Part shown: piece by piece, positions 34,899 through 45,887 of the stretch
How the letters are laid out: every line of letters begins with the position of its first letter
Position numbering within the stretch: position 1 is the stretch's first letter
Assembly: GCA_026988435.1 (NCBI GenBank)
Contig: JALSLH010000064.1
Location: 1 to 46,185 of the forward strand
Direction of reading: 5' to 3'
Source of the DNA: Methylophaga sp.
Lineage (GTDB): Bacteria > Pseudomonadota > Gammaproteobacteria > Nitrosococcales > Methylophagaceae
DNA length: 46,185 nucleotides
Notes under the pieces: generated by a model
Told to the model about the DNA's origin: nothing
The model's input: the letters and a program-made list of their open reading frames with translations, nothing else
The model's database searches: none
Translations under genes and position numbers: made by a program

Positions 34899-35938
34899 TG
34901 AACTGGCTAACTCTCCCTATTGCCTCGCCTGATCAACGCTACCTATTAGCTGCAATTAACCGCCAAAAACAACTCACAAAACCCCCTGGTTCTTTAGGTG
35001 AACTAGAACAAATTGCCATACGCCTTGCAGCCATGCAAGGCACTGACAAGCCTAATGTCGATAAGGTATGGATCAGTATTTTTGCCGCGGATCATGGTAT
35101 CGCCGAGGCAGGTGTTTCAGCTTTCCCTCAAACCGTTACCGCGGAAATGGTAAAAAACTTTGTACACGGTGGCGCGGCAATTAGTGTGCTCGCGCAGCAG
35201 CACCAGGCTCATTTAGAAATTATTGATACAGGAGTTGCCTCCCAATTAACTGAACTAGCCATTATTCATCGGAAAATTGCCCTTGGTACTGCCAACTCTC
35301 TAACTCAGTCGGCCATGACCAAGGTGCAACAACAAAGTGCATTACAAATCGGCAAAGAAGCTGTGACTAGAGCTTTAGAAAATAATAGCCAATTATTTAT
35401 CGGCGGAGAAATGGGCATAGCGAATACCAGTAGCGCCACGGCTATTGCTTGTCATTTACTTAACCTAAGCGCAGAGCAATTGACCGGTGCAGGCACTGGA
35501 CTGGATAGCTTAGGCATCCAACACAAAGCAGACATCATTCAACAAGCATTAGATAAGCATAAGGATATTAGCCCTATGCCGCTAACAATATTACAGTATC
35601 TAGGCGGGTTTGAAATTGCCGCATTAACTGGCGCATATATAGCAGCTGCTCAGCAGCAACTGCCCATCTTAGTCGATGGCTTTATCTGTAGTGTTGCGGC
35701 TTTGGTGGCTGTGCGTATTAATCCCGATATAAAGCCGTGGTTAATATTTGCACATTGCTCTCAAGAGCAAGGTCATCAAATTATTTTAGATGCTTTGGAA
35801 GAAAAACCTTTATTAAATCTTAATATGCGTTTAGGTGAAGCTAGCGGCGCAGCTTTGGCAATTCCCTTATTACGTTCTGCCTGTGCTTTACACACGCAGA
35901 TGGCAACTTTTGAGCAGGCTCAGGTTTCGCAAAATTAA
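34898..35938 (+). CDS. cobT: Nicotinate-nucleotide-dimethylbenzimidazole phosphoribosyltransferase
   Basis: Activates dimethylbenzimidazole as the alpha-ribotide for the lower ligand of cobalamin. At 346 residues it has KPPGSLGELEQIAIRLA near residues 26-42, ISIFAADHGIAEAGVSAFPQ and the C-terminal MRLGEASGAALAIPLL with the catalytic Glu. ATG 34898 overlaps the cobU stop; the upstream extension to 34844 lies within cobU. cobS and cobC, which often follow, are not in the window. Confidence 0.95.
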   Translation: MNWLTLPIASPDQRYLLAAINRQKQLTKPPGSLGELEQIAIRLAAMQGTDKPNVDKVWISIFAADHGIAEAGVSAFPQTVTAEMVKNFVHGGAAISVLAQQHQAHLEIIDTGVASQLTELAIIHRKIALGTANSLTQSAMTKVQQQSALQIGKEAVTRALENNSQLFIGGEMGIANTSSATAIACHLLNLSAEQLTGAGTGLDSLGIQHKADIIQQALDKHKDISPMPLTILQYLGGFEIAALTGAYIAAAQQQLPILVDGFICSVAALVAVRINPDIKPWLIFAHCSQEQGHQIILDALEEKPLLNLNMRLGEASGAALAIPLLRSACALHTQMATFEQAQVSQN

Positions 35939-36052
35939 AAATATAGGGCTAACTTTATTCCATAATCTCATTCGTAACAAAACTCAGTTTAGGAATGTGT
36001 GGCTAATAAGTTCTGCTTTCCAAGACAACCACAGCAGAGCTATTGTCTTCAT

Positions 36053-36676
36053 TTATAACGCCTGGTAAACAATATCATTGTGCGATAACCAACCAGCAAT
36101 ATGTTTTCCTATCGGATCAGAGTGCGTCCAATGAATAACTCCCCCCTTTTCATTCCATTCATATTCACCAAAAAACTCAATTCGATCACCAACAGACAAG
36201 TTCGAAACGCGTGGTGCTAAATCAATATTATGTGCGACTAACAATGTTTGCCCTGATACTAACTTAATAATAAAACGCTGATGCCGAGAACCTTGAAGGT
36301 CATCAGCTAAAATTGCAATCACCTCACCCACGCCTTGAACTTGTACATCACTAAGACCGTCAGCAAACAACTCGGCTAAAACAGCATCACCTTCTGTCTC
36401 TAACTCAACATAATCTGAAATCTTACCCAGCTTTAATAGGCCGCCAAAAATGTCCCCATAAGCCCAAACTTGTCCATCTTTAGTGCCAAGATAATACCCA
36501 CGCTCTGGATAGTATCTGACCAAATAAGCACCTAATTCATAAGTAGGCCCTTCTGCTTGGCTAAAAAATTCTGGGTAATTAATTTCTGCAAAATCAAACA
36601 ACTTATTACTATCACTTAGATTATCAGCACTCGTGACAAAGGGAAATAATAAGCAAAAAAACAAAATGAATTTCAT
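36053..36676 (-). CDS. Secreted protein fusing a short tyrosine-rich domain to DUF3465
   Basis: A 207-residue exported protein (signal MKFILFFCLLFPFVTSA). Residues 25-85 form a small domain (DFAEINYPEFFSQAEGPTYE, RYYPERGYYLGTKDGQVWAY, GDIFGGLLKLG) seen in various secreted gammaproteobacterial proteins. Residues 105-207 match DUF3465 (GEVIAILADDLQGSRHQRFI, AHNIDLAPRVSNLSVGDRIE, GGVIHWTHSDP). Stand-alone DUF3465 proteins are about 130-150 residues, so this is an extended or fused form. Function unknown. Confidence 0.75.
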   Translation of the reverse strand: MKFILFFCLLFPFVTSADNLSDSNKLFDFAEINYPEFFSQAEGPTYELGAYLVRYYPERGYYLGTKDGQVWAYGDIFGGLLKLGKISDYVELETEGDAVLAELFADGLSDVQVQGVGEVIAILADDLQGSRHQRFIIKLVSGQTLLVAHNIDLAPRVSNLSVGDRIEFFGEYEWNEKGGVIHWTHSDPIGKHIAGWLSHNDIVYQAL

Positions 36677-36759
36677 CGCTATTCCTTATGAAAATGATTA
36701 ACCGCCTACCCACACACACAAATGCAAAGCGGACTAAAGTCTACCCTAGCTTTATGAGC

Positions 36760-38714
<1,955 letters not shown>

Positions 38715-38787
38715 CTTTTAGTCCACACCCTAAAATCGCCAGGGCATAACCCCTGCTAAAATTGCATTGTAATAAATAGATACAGGA

Positions 38788-38822
38788 ACGCCTCGTCATA
38801 GCTTTACTCCATAACGAGGCGT
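38788..38822 (-). other. Stem-loop between dnaK and dnaJ
   Basis: ACGCCTCGT (38788-38796) and ACGAGGCGT (38814-38822) form a perfect 9-bp stem with a 17-base loop. It lies between the terminator-like hairpin next to dnaK and the dnaJ start. Probably an mRNA-stability or processing element that sets the DnaK:DnaJ ratio. Confidence 0.5.
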
Positions 38823-38836
38823 ACCGATCACTAAAA

Positions 38837-38852
38837 CGGAAGAAAAATTCCG
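38837..38852 (-). terminator. Weak terminator/attenuator directly after dnaK
   Basis: On the minus strand CGGAA pairs with TTCCG around a 6-base loop and is followed by TTTTAG, three bases after the dnaK stop. The stem is short, so partial termination is likely, lowering dnaJ expression relative to dnaK. Confidence 0.5.
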
Positions 38853-38854
38853 AC

Positions 38855-40792
38855 TTATTTTTTATCGTCGTCTTTAACTTCTTCAAACTCAGCATCAACA
38901 ACACTATCATCTGCTTCTGCAGAAGCTTGCTCTGCCGAATTTTCAGGAGCGCCGCCACCTTCTTCTGCGCCTGCTTGTTGTGCATAAGCACGCTCAGCTA
39001 ATTTACCTGACAATTCAGTTAAAGCGGTTGTTTTCGCTTCGATTGCTTCTTTATCATCACCTTTAACGGCTTCATTTAGCTCTTCAATCGCTGCCTCAAT
39101 AGCCGTTTTTTCTTCAGCAGATACTTTTTCTCCAAGTTCTTCTACTGATTTCTCAGTCGCATTAATCATACCTTCTGCAGTATTACGCGCGGATACTAAC
39201 TCTGTAACTTTTCTATCTTCTTCAGCATGTGCTTCAGCATCTTTTACCATACGTTCAACTTCTTCATCCGATAGTCCGCTTGAAGCTTTAATGATAATAG
39301 ACTGCTCTTTACCTGTTGCTTTATCTTTCGCAGATACATTTAAGATACCGTTCGCATCAATATCAAAAGATACTTCAATTTGCGGTACACCACGACGTGC
39401 TGGTGGAATATCTGACAAATCAAAACGGCCTAATGATTTATTACCCGATGCAACTTCACGCTCACCTTGCAATACATGAACTGTTACAGCTGTTTGATTA
39501 TCGTCCGCAGTTGAGAATACTTGCGAAGCATTCGTTGGAATGGTTGTATTTTTTTCGATCAACTTAGTCATAACACCCCCCATCGTCTCAATACCTAGAG
39601 ATAATGGCGTTACATCTAATAGTAAAACATCTTTAACATCACCACCTAACACACCGGCTTGAATCGCTGCACCTAAAGCTACTGCTTCATCTGGATTAAC
39701 GTCTTTACGTGGTTCCTTACCGAAAATGCTTTCTACCATCTCCTGTACTTTAGGCATACGTGATTGACCACCTACCAAAATAACGTGACTAATATCTTTA
39801 GCAGCTAAGCCTGCGTCTTTTAAAGCTGTTAAGCAAGGGCCTTTAGTACGTTCAATGAGATCCCCAACCAAAGACTCTAATTTAGCACGTGTTAATTTAA
39901 CATTTAAATGTTTAGGACCTGATGCATCAGCAGTAACATACGGTAAGTTAACATCTGTTTGCTCAGCAGAAGACAGTTCAATTTTTGCCTTTTCAGCCGC
40001 TTCTTTTAATCGTTGTAGCGCTAACGGATCATTGTGCAAATCAATGCCATTGTCTTTTTTAAACTCTTCAGCCAAGAAATCAATAACTCTTAAATCGAAA
40101 TCTTCTCCTCCTAAGAAAGTATCACCATTTGTTGCTAATACTTCAAACTGGTGCTCACCATCAACATCTGCAATTTCAATAATAGAAATATCAAACGTAC
40201 CACCACCCAAATCATAAACCGCGATAGTCGAATCACCAGGCGTTTGATCCATACCGAAAGCTAAGGCAGCAGCAGTAGGCTCATTAATAATACGCTTTAC
40301 ATCAAGACCAGCAACACGACCCGCATCTTTCGTTGCTTGACGTTGTGAATCATTAAAATAAGCAGGAACAGTAATTACCGCTTCAGTCACTGTTTCACCT
40401 AAAAAAGCTTCGGCATCTTTTTTCAATTTCATCAAAACGCGTGATGAAACCTCAGGTGCCGCCATTTTTTTACCGTGACATTCAACCCATGCATCGCCAT
40501 TTTCTGCTTCAACGATTTTATATGGCACCATTTTAATATCTTTTTGTACAACACTATCTTTAAAGCGTCGTCCAATTAAACGCTTAATAGCGTATAAAGT
40601 ATTTTCAGGATTTGTTACCGCTTGACGTTTAGCTGATTGACCTACCAATACTTCATCGTCTTTAGTAAAAGCGATAATAGAAGGTGTGGTACGTGCGCCT
40701 TCACTATTTTCGATAACTCGTGCTTTACCGTTCTCTAGTACTGCAACACAAGAGTTAGTCGTACCTAAGTCAATTCCAATCATTTTAGCCAT
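38855..40792 (-). CDS. dnaK: Chaperone protein DnaK (Hsp70)
   Basis: ATP-dependent chaperone. It starts [20 protein letters not shown] (645 residues) and shows the Hsp70 signatures [15 protein letters not shown] and [14 protein letters not shown], substrate-domain [17 protein letters not shown] and a C-terminal acidic tail ([11 protein letters not shown]). ATG 40792 has GGAG upstream; four extra codons to 40804 are unsupported. Gene order hrcA-grpE-dnaK-dnaJ is intact. Confidence 0.99.
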   Translation of the reverse strand: MAKMIGIDLGTTNSCVAVLENGKARVIENSEGARTTPSIIAFTKDDEVLVGQSAKRQAVTNPENTLYAIKRLIGRRFKDSVVQKDIKMVPYKIVEAENGDAWVECHGKKMAAPEVSSRVLMKLKKDAEAFLGETVTEAVITVPAYFNDSQRQATKDAGRVAGLDVKRIINEPTAAALAFGMDQTPGDSTIAVYDLGGGTFDISIIEIADVDGEHQFEVLATNGDTFLGGEDFDLRVIDFLAEEFKKDNGIDLHNDPLALQRLKEAAEKAKIELSSAEQTDVNLPYVTADASGPKHLNVKLTRAKLESLVGDLIERTKGPCLTALKDAGLAAKDISHVILVGGQSRMPKVQEMVESIFGKEPRKDVNPDEAVALGAAIQAGVLGGDVKDVLLLDVTPLSLGIETMGGVMTKLIEKNTTIPTNASQVFSTADDNQTAVTVHVLQGEREVASGNKSLGRFDLSDIPPARRGVPQIEVSFDIDANGILNVSAKDKATGKEQSIIIKASSGLSDEEVERMVKDAEAHAEEDRKVTELVSARNTAEGMINATEKSVEELGEKVSAEEKTAIEAAIEELNEAVKGDDKEAIEAKTTALTELSGKLAERAYAQQAGAEEGGGAPENSAEQASAEADDSVVDAEFEEVKDDDKK

Positions 40793-40874
40793 TGAATGCT
40801 CCAAAAAGGTTTATTTAGTTTATATATGTTTAAAAGTTAAATCTGATATGTGGTTATAAATTTATATTTCAAGC

Positions 40875-41501
40875 TTAATTATCAACTTTTGTTGATTCTC
40901 CAGTAGCCGCTTGAGAAACCACAACCATTGCCGGACGAATTAAACGACCATTTAATATATAGCCTTTTTGAAGAACATTAAGCACTGTATTTGGCTCTAC
41001 ATCAGCAGAAGGCTGCATAGTCATCGCTTGATGTTGCTCTGGATTAAATGGCTGCCCCAGTGGGTCAATCGCTTCAATATTAAACTTATCAAATACATTC
41101 TCAAACTGCTTAATTGTTAGCTCACTCCCCTCGCGCAACTTAACTACTTCAGGCGCATCGCTGGTTGCTGCTTGTATACCTAACTCCAAACTATCAATAA
41201 CACTTAATAGTTCTTTAGCAAACTTTTCTAAGCCATATTTATGCGCATTATCTAAATCTTTTTGTGTACGGCGCTTCAAGTTTTCCATTTCAGCTTGAGT
41301 ACGTAAAGCTTTATCCCAATTTTCCGCTGCTTTTGCTTCTGCTTTAGCTAATTGCGTTTGTAGCTCAGCAACAGAAACATCAGCCGCTTGACCATCTCCC
41401 GCCTCAGTCTCTTCATTATCTAAGTCAGCCACTTGCTCAAGAACTTCTTCAATCAATTCACTGTCCGTCTTAGACTCAGCTGTATTCTGCTTATTGCTCA
41501 T
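40875..41501 (-). CDS. grpE: Nucleotide exchange factor GrpE
   Basis: Promotes ADP release from DnaK. At 208 residues it has an acidic N-terminal tail, a long coiled coil (about 48-100; ENWDKALRTQAEMENLKRRT) and the C-terminal beta domain signature FNPEQHQAMTMQPSADVEPN followed by TVLNVLQKGYILNGRLIRPA. It lies between hrcA (76-base gap) and dnaK (82-base gap), in one heat-shock operon. Confidence 0.98.
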   Translation of the reverse strand: MSNKQNTAESKTDSELIEEVLEQVADLDNEETEAGDGQAADVSVAELQTQLAKAEAKAAENWDKALRTQAEMENLKRRTQKDLDNAHKYGLEKFAKELLSVIDSLELGIQAATSDAPEVVKLREGSELTIKQFENVFDKFNIEAIDPLGQPFNPEQHQAMTMQPSADVEPNTVLNVLQKGYILNGRLIRPAMVVVSQAATGESTKVDN

Positions 41502-41577
41502 TTATCTATTACTCCAAAAAGTTATGAGTTATACACAAAAGTGTATTAAAAAAGATATTTTGTATCATTGGGGTCGC

Positions 41578-42618
41578 TTACTTTGTATTCAAGGCTGCAC
41601 CCAATAATTTTGCCGTCACATCAACAAAAGGGATAATCCGCTCATAGGCCATCCGTGTCGGCCCAATAACACCTAACACTCCCACTACCTCATCGTTTAC
41701 AGTATAAGATGAAGTAACTAAACTACAATGATCAAAAGCTCGATAACCTGACTCTTCACCTATGTAAATTTGTACACCATCAGCCGCTAAACACTTATCT
41801 AATAAATGAATAATACCGCGCTTTTGACTAAAGGCATCAAACAAGCTCTTTAATCTATCCATATCAGAAAGTTCAGCAAAACCCATTAAATTTGTTTGCC
41901 CTGATAGTACATAGTCTTCTTCTTTATTTTCATCTTTGTTAAATGCCAATTGCGCCATACTGACGGCATCAAGCATACTTTGATTCATGCGCTGTTGGTC
42001 TTCTTGCATCTCCTTTAAAACAGCAGCACGCACCGAGGCTAGGCTTTTTCCTGCATATACCGAGGTTAAATAGTTAGCCGCTTGCTGTAATTCAGTAGCC
42101 GAAAATTTTTTTGAGGTATGAATAATTCGATTGTGTACTTCATGTTCATTAGTGACAAAAATAACCAAAACACGGGTATTTGATAGAGCTAAAAATTCAA
42201 TATGTCGCAAACAAACTAACTCCTTGCGTGGTAAAGTCACCACCCCTGCCATCTGTGTGGTATCAGATAAAAGTTTCGATGCCATCCCCAGTAAGTCATC
42301 ATTTTTACGTTTATCCAAGCCTTGATGTAGGCGGTCTAACTCTTGCTCATGCAAAGGCTTAACTGTTAATAAAGTATCCACAAAAAAGCGGTAGCCATTA
42401 ACGGTGGGAACACGCCCTGCCGATGTATGGGGCGAATGAATTAAACCCAAATCCTCCAGGTCAGCCATAACATTGCGAATCGTCGCGGGACTTAGTTTTA
42501 AATCAAAATCTTTGGATAAAACACGCGAACCTACAGGCTGGCCGTCATGAATATATCGTTCCACAAGAGCTTTTAATAATAATTGTGAGCGTTCGTTTAG
42601 TTCTGATGATTTTGTCAC
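41578..42618 (-). CDS. hrcA: Heat-inducible transcription repressor HrcA
   Basis: Repressor of chaperone genes that binds CIRCE and is kept folded by GroEL. From GTG 42618 the protein is 346 residues (MTKSSELNERSQLLLKALVE) with the N-terminal winged HTH (GQPVGSRVLSKDF, LSPATIRNVMADLEDLGLI, HTSAGRVPTVNGYRFFVD) and GAF-like core ending VGVLGVIGPTRMAYERIIPF. GAGG lies five bases upstream of the GTG. The frame is open to 42693, but that extension covers a CIRCE-like operator, supporting the shorter start. Confidence 0.95.
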   Translation of the reverse strand: MTKSSELNERSQLLLKALVERYIHDGQPVGSRVLSKDFDLKLSPATIRNVMADLEDLGLIHSPHTSAGRVPTVNGYRFFVDTLLTVKPLHEQELDRLHQGLDKRKNDDLLGMASKLLSDTTQMAGVVTLPRKELVCLRHIEFLALSNTRVLVIFVTNEHEVHNRIIHTSKKFSATELQQAANYLTSVYAGKSLASVRAAVLKEMQEDQQRMNQSMLDAVSMAQLAFNKDENKEEDYVLSGQTNLMGFAELSDMDRLKSLFDAFSQKRGIIHLLDKCLAADGVQIYIGEESGYRAFDHCSLVTSSYTVNDEVVGVLGVIGPTRMAYERIIPFVDVTAKLLGAALNTK

Positions 42619-42635
42619 ACAAGCCTCAAAAAAAA

Positions 42636-42662
42636 TTAGCACTGTAACAGTGCGAGTGCACG
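42636..42662. promoter_or_regulatory. Degenerate CIRCE operator upstream of hrcA
   Basis: TTAGCACTG - 9 bases - GAGTGCACG compares with the CIRCE consensus TTAGCACTC-N9-GAGTGCTAA: 8/9 in the left arm and about 6/9 in the right, with exact spacing. It lies 18 bases upstream of the hrcA GTG, so HrcA probably represses its own operon (hrcA-grpE-dnaK-dnaJ). On the minus strand TTGCTT-N17-TATTTT just upstream is a possible sigma-70 promoter ending at the operator. Confidence 0.7.
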
Positions 42663-42864
42663 CATGAAAAAATATCAGGTTCTGAGCAAACAAGCAAATG
42701 AATCGCTCCTAGATTTTGAAAAATACCAATCAGATTTAATGTAGCGCTTTTCAATAAACAGTCATTAGTAAAAATTACAAGCTTAAAACCATACCCAAGA
42801 AAATCATGAAGAAAAGGAAACTAAGCTAACCAAAAATATTAGATTCAATTAAGTTGCTTTGTGC

Positions 42865-42893
42865 TTGCCTCCACAAAGGCTAGTGGCTATAAT
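42865..42893 (+). promoter_or_regulatory. Sigma-70-type promoter upstream of aqpZ
   Basis: TTGCCT (42865-42870), a 17-base spacer and a perfect TATAAT (42888-42893). Transcription would start near 42900, giving a leader of about 105 bases before the aqpZ ATG at 43006. The spacer contains CCAC...GTGG inverted 4-mers. Confidence 0.65.
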
Positions 42894-43005
42894 CATTACA
42901 CTGTACAGTTCATTCCTGTCTAAAGCCTGCATGATCTCCTTTAAACTTGAATTCAGGTAGCTCAAAACAGACTACTCTTCTTAAATAATTATACGAGGTG
43001 TAAAA

Positions 43006-43704
43006 ATGACATTAACAAAAAAGCTAGGCGCCGAATTTCTTGGTACCTTTTGGCTAGTTCTTGGCGGCTGTGGTAGCGCCGTTTTAGCAGCAGGTTTCCC
43101 TGACTTAGGTATTGGTTTCATTGGTGTTGCTTTTGCTTTTGGACTCACTGTATTAACCATGGCATTTGCTATTGGCCATATCTCTGGTTGTCACCTTAAT
43201 CCAGCAGTTTCATTTGGTCTGTGGTCTGGCGGAAGGTTGCCAACGAAAGAACTTGCCCCCTATATAGCGGCACAAGTAATAGGGGGCATTACCAGTGCTG
43301 CAGTGTTATATATTATTGCTTCTGGGCAGGCAGGTTTTGATGTTAGTGCTGGATTTGCATCGAATGGCTATGCAGAGCACTCACCTGGTGGCTATAGCTT
43401 AACGGCAGCACTAACCACTGAAATTGTTATGACCTTTATGTTTTTAATGATTATTTTAGGTGCAACTGATAAACGAGCACCCCAAGGGTTTGCGCCTATT
43501 GCTATTGGTCTTGGCCTGACTCTTATTCACCTCATCAGTATTCCTGTTACCAACACATCGGTGAACCCAGCACGAAGCACTGCTGTTGCTATTTTTCAGG
43601 GAGACTGGGCATTATCTCAATTGTGGCTATTTTGGCTAGCCCCTATAATAGGAGCTGTTTTGGCAGGATTAGCTTATAAGTGGTTTGAACAAGAAGAATC
43701 CTAA
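43006..43704 (+). CDS. aqpZ: Aquaporin Z
   Basis: Inner-membrane water channel, 232 residues with six helices and two NPA half-helices ([17 protein letters not shown] near residues 57-73 and [16 protein letters not shown] near 182-197). The selectivity-filter residues expected for a water-specific AqpZ (Phe in helix 2, His in LIHLIS, the Thr before NPA, Arg after NPA) are present, so glycerol transport is less likely. Ribosome site GAGG precedes the ATG. Confidence 0.96.
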   Translation: MTLTKKLGAEFLGTFWLVLGGCGSAVLAAGFPDLGIGFIGVAFAFGLTVLTMAFAIGHISGCHLNPAVSFGLWSGGRLPTKELAPYIAAQVIGGITSAAVLYIIASGQAGFDVSAGFASNGYAEHSPGGYSLTAALTTEIVMTFMFLMIILGATDKRAPQGFAPIAIGLGLTLIHLISIPVTNTSVNPARSTAVAIFQGDWALSQLWLFWLAPIIGAVLAGLAYKWFEQEES

Positions 43705-43790
43705 ACCACTTACAATCATGAGAAAAATATTCACACAAACGACTATCACCACATATATTTTTTAACCCACTCTAAAGGAAATAAAGTACG

Positions 43791-44642
43791 ATGAACCCCG
43801 AAGATATACTAGATCAAACGAAAGACTTAGATCCACAAGCAATTTTAGACCAAGTGACACAAATTGGTCTTGATTATGGCCCTAAAGTATTAGGTGCAAT
43901 TGCTGTATGGATTATTGGCTCTTGGATTATTAAAGCCATTGTAGGCGTACTTGGCAAAACAATGGTCAAGACAAAAACTGACACTTCACTACAGCCTTTC
44001 TTAAAAGGTTTGGCCGGTGGGCTGCTAAAAGCCATGCTGGTTATCAGTGTGCTCGGTATGCTGGGCATAGAAATGACGTCATTCATTGCGATATTAGGTG
44101 CCGCAGGCTTAGCTGTTGGTATGGCGCTTTCAGGTACCCTGCAAAATTTTGCAGGCGGGGTAATGATCTTGATTTTCAAACCCTTCAAAATCGGTGATGT
44201 TATTGATGCACAAGGTTTTATTGGTTCAGTAAAAGAAATTCAAATTTTCAATACCATTTTGAAAACACCTGATAATAAAACCATTATTCTCCCTAATGCG
44301 GGTTTATCATCAGGCTCAATGACTAACTTTTCTACTGAAGCAACCAGAAGAGTAGATTGGACTATCGGTGTAGGCTATGGCGATGACTTGGACCAAGCAA
44401 AAGCTGTTATTAAACGCTTATGTGATGAAGACACTAGAATTTTAAAAGATCCAGAAGTTTTTATTGCTGTTGCAGAATTAGCGGATAGTTCAGTTAATTT
44501 CACCGTTAGAGCCTGGGTCAATGCTGCAGACTTCTGGGGTGTTTATTTTGCAATGAATGAGAATATTTATAAAACCTTTCCTAAAGAAGGCTTGAATATT
44601 CCTTACCCACAAATGGATATTCATATACAAAAGGACCTATAA
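43791..44642 (+). CDS. mscS: Small-conductance mechanosensitive channel (MscS family)
   Basis: Opens under membrane tension to release solutes on osmotic downshock. At 283 residues it matches E. coli MscS in length: three N-terminal helices, the pore helix GAAGLAVGMALSGTLQNFAG near residues 104-123, FKPFKIGDVIDAQGFIGSV of the beta domain and a C-terminal alpha/beta vestibule ending GLNIPYPQMDIHI. It sits 86 bases downstream of aqpZ, so both may serve osmotic adaptation. Confidence 0.93.
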   Translation: MNPEDILDQTKDLDPQAILDQVTQIGLDYGPKVLGAIAVWIIGSWIIKAIVGVLGKTMVKTKTDTSLQPFLKGLAGGLLKAMLVISVLGMLGIEMTSFIAILGAAGLAVGMALSGTLQNFAGGVMILIFKPFKIGDVIDAQGFIGSVKEIQIFNTILKTPDNKTIILPNAGLSSGSMTNFSTEATRRVDWTIGVGYGDDLDQAKAVIKRLCDEDTRILKDPEVFIAVAELADSSVNFTVRAWVNAADFWGVYFAMNENIYKTFPKEGLNIPYPQMDIHIQKDL

Positions 44643-44679
44643 TACGCTTTATTGACACCTTAAAGCGATTATTTGACGG

Positions 44680-44705
44680 CGGAGTAGCTGATAGTTGCTA
44701 CTCCG
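44680..44705 (+). terminator. Hairpin downstream of mscS
   Basis: CGGAGTAGC (44680-44688) and GCTACTCCG (44697-44705) form a perfect 9-bp stem with an 8-base loop, 38 bases after the mscS stop and before the convergent gene at 44775. No clear T-run follows, so termination would be factor-aided or bidirectional. Confidence 0.55.
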
Positions 44706-44774
44706 TGGTCAAGAAATATTAAATGCTTTCTATATTTACCGCACCCGATAAGCGCCCCCAAACTCCACACCGAT

Positions 44775-45326
44775 TTACAATGCTATGCGCTTTAACCTTG
44801 ATGCCTTAAAGCGAAATAAAAACAACAAAGCAGCGAATAATATATGCACTGCAATACTCGCTAAAAATGCGAGCACTAAGCCAACAATAATAGCCTCTGA
44901 GTTTAACGGCACACTAATCGAATAATTGAGTAACACTTCATTCGCCAACTTAACATCAAGGTGCTCAGCTAAATGCAATAATTGCGCCACCAAACCTTTC
45001 TCTTGTAGCGCACTAACTTCCCGTTGCAAATATTCATTGCGCTGTATTAAATCAGAAATTACCTGCGCCTCTGCTCTGATCGCTGCTACTGCATTCGTTC
45101 TGTGTCCAAGCAATAATTCTTGTATATTACCCGCATAAAACCGGTCAGCAATAAACTGATATTGCTGCAACTGACTAGCCACCTCTTGATAGTGCGCACT
45201 GATATTTTGTTGATATTGAATAATAAAATTAGGTATTTGAATTCCCAGCAATAAACAACTTGCGAAAAACAATTTATCCAATAAGTTTTTCAAACCCCGA
45301 ACTATAAACATAGAATGTGTTTCCAT
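44775..45326 (-). CDS. DUF2937 family inner-membrane protein
   Basis: A 183-residue protein with an N-terminal helix (LLDKLFFASCLLLGIQIPNF), a mostly helical, Gln-rich periplasmic stretch (about residues 35-135) and one or two C-terminal helices (EAIIVGLVLAFLASIAVHIL, FAALLFLFRF). This profile is that of DUF2937 proteins, of unknown function. The start could be Met1 or Met6. A small lipoprotein gene lies upstream in the same direction. Confidence 0.75.
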   Translation of the reverse strand: METHSMFIVRGLKNLLDKLFFASCLLLGIQIPNFIIQYQQNISAHYQEVASQLQQYQFIADRFYAGNIQELLLGHRTNAVAAIRAEAQVISDLIQRNEYLQREVSALQEKGLVAQLLHLAEHLDVKLANEVLLNYSISVPLNSEAIIVGLVLAFLASIAVHILFAALLFLFRFKASRLKRIAL

Positions 45327-45378
45327 TATTTGTCCTGAGTTACCTTACTCGCTTCAAAATCCAACTTATTGAAACGAT

Positions 45379-45711
45379 CTAACGCCCCATCCGGCTATTG
45401 TACGAGTCAGTGATACGCTGAATAATTGTTGTAGTAGCGTCCGATGAATCAAATTGAACACGCACACTATTATCTGCTTGAGTACGTATGCTCGCTGCCA
45501 CTTCTACCCCATTCAGGGTCCCTTGTACAACACCTGCTCCACGGTCTTGAGCAGTAATGCGCACCCCTTGCTCAGAAAATGCGCCAATCGCTGCCGACCA
45601 GGATTGATCGAATCTACTCACACTAACCTTCGCAGGATAAACCACTGGGGCAGGTGGATAATAATAACACCCAGAAAAAAGTATTATCGTTAAAAAAACA
45701 ATCAAAGCTCT
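45379..45711 (-). CDS. Small predicted lipoprotein, unknown function
   Basis: A 110-residue product starting MRALIVFLTIILFSGCYYYP with lipobox FSGC, a Pro/Tyr-rich linker and a small alpha-beta domain (FDQSWSAAIGAFSEQGVRIT, GAGVVQGTLNGVEVAASIRT) ending in an amphipathic helix (IIQRITDSYNSRMG). I chose ATG 45711; the frame is open to 45762. I do not recognise a named family. Confidence 0.7.
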   Translation of the reverse strand, partial: RALIVFLTIILFSGCYYYPPAPVVYPAKVSVSRFDQSWSAAIGAFSEQGVRITAQDRGAGVVQGTLNGVEVAASIRTQADNSVRVQFDSSDATTTIIQRITDSYNSRMGR

Positions 45712-45887
45712 CATAATACTGTTTTCTCGTTTATAAGGTGCCACTGACTTCAGGGACAGCAAACCCCGCCCCCCTCCATCTTAGATATACTGATAATTAA
45801 CTCACTATAAATTGCTGCAATCGGAGGCATCACTACATTCAATACAGGAATAATTAAAACCAATAAGAACTAGGGGCGGTTGCCGTT

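Noticed and set aside
39855..40217. 120-codon open frame antisense to dnaK
   Set aside because: Low-complexity Ser-rich product complementary to a conserved gene, with no ribosome site; it is a shadow of the dnaK coding pattern.
42895..42960. LexA/SOS box suggested by CTGTACAG near 42900
   Set aside because: The LexA motif needs CTGT-N8-ACAG; here the half sites touch, so it is only a short palindrome.
43874..44188. Antisense open frame opposite mscS
   Set aside because: Its composition mirrors the mscS coding strand and it has no homology that I recognise.
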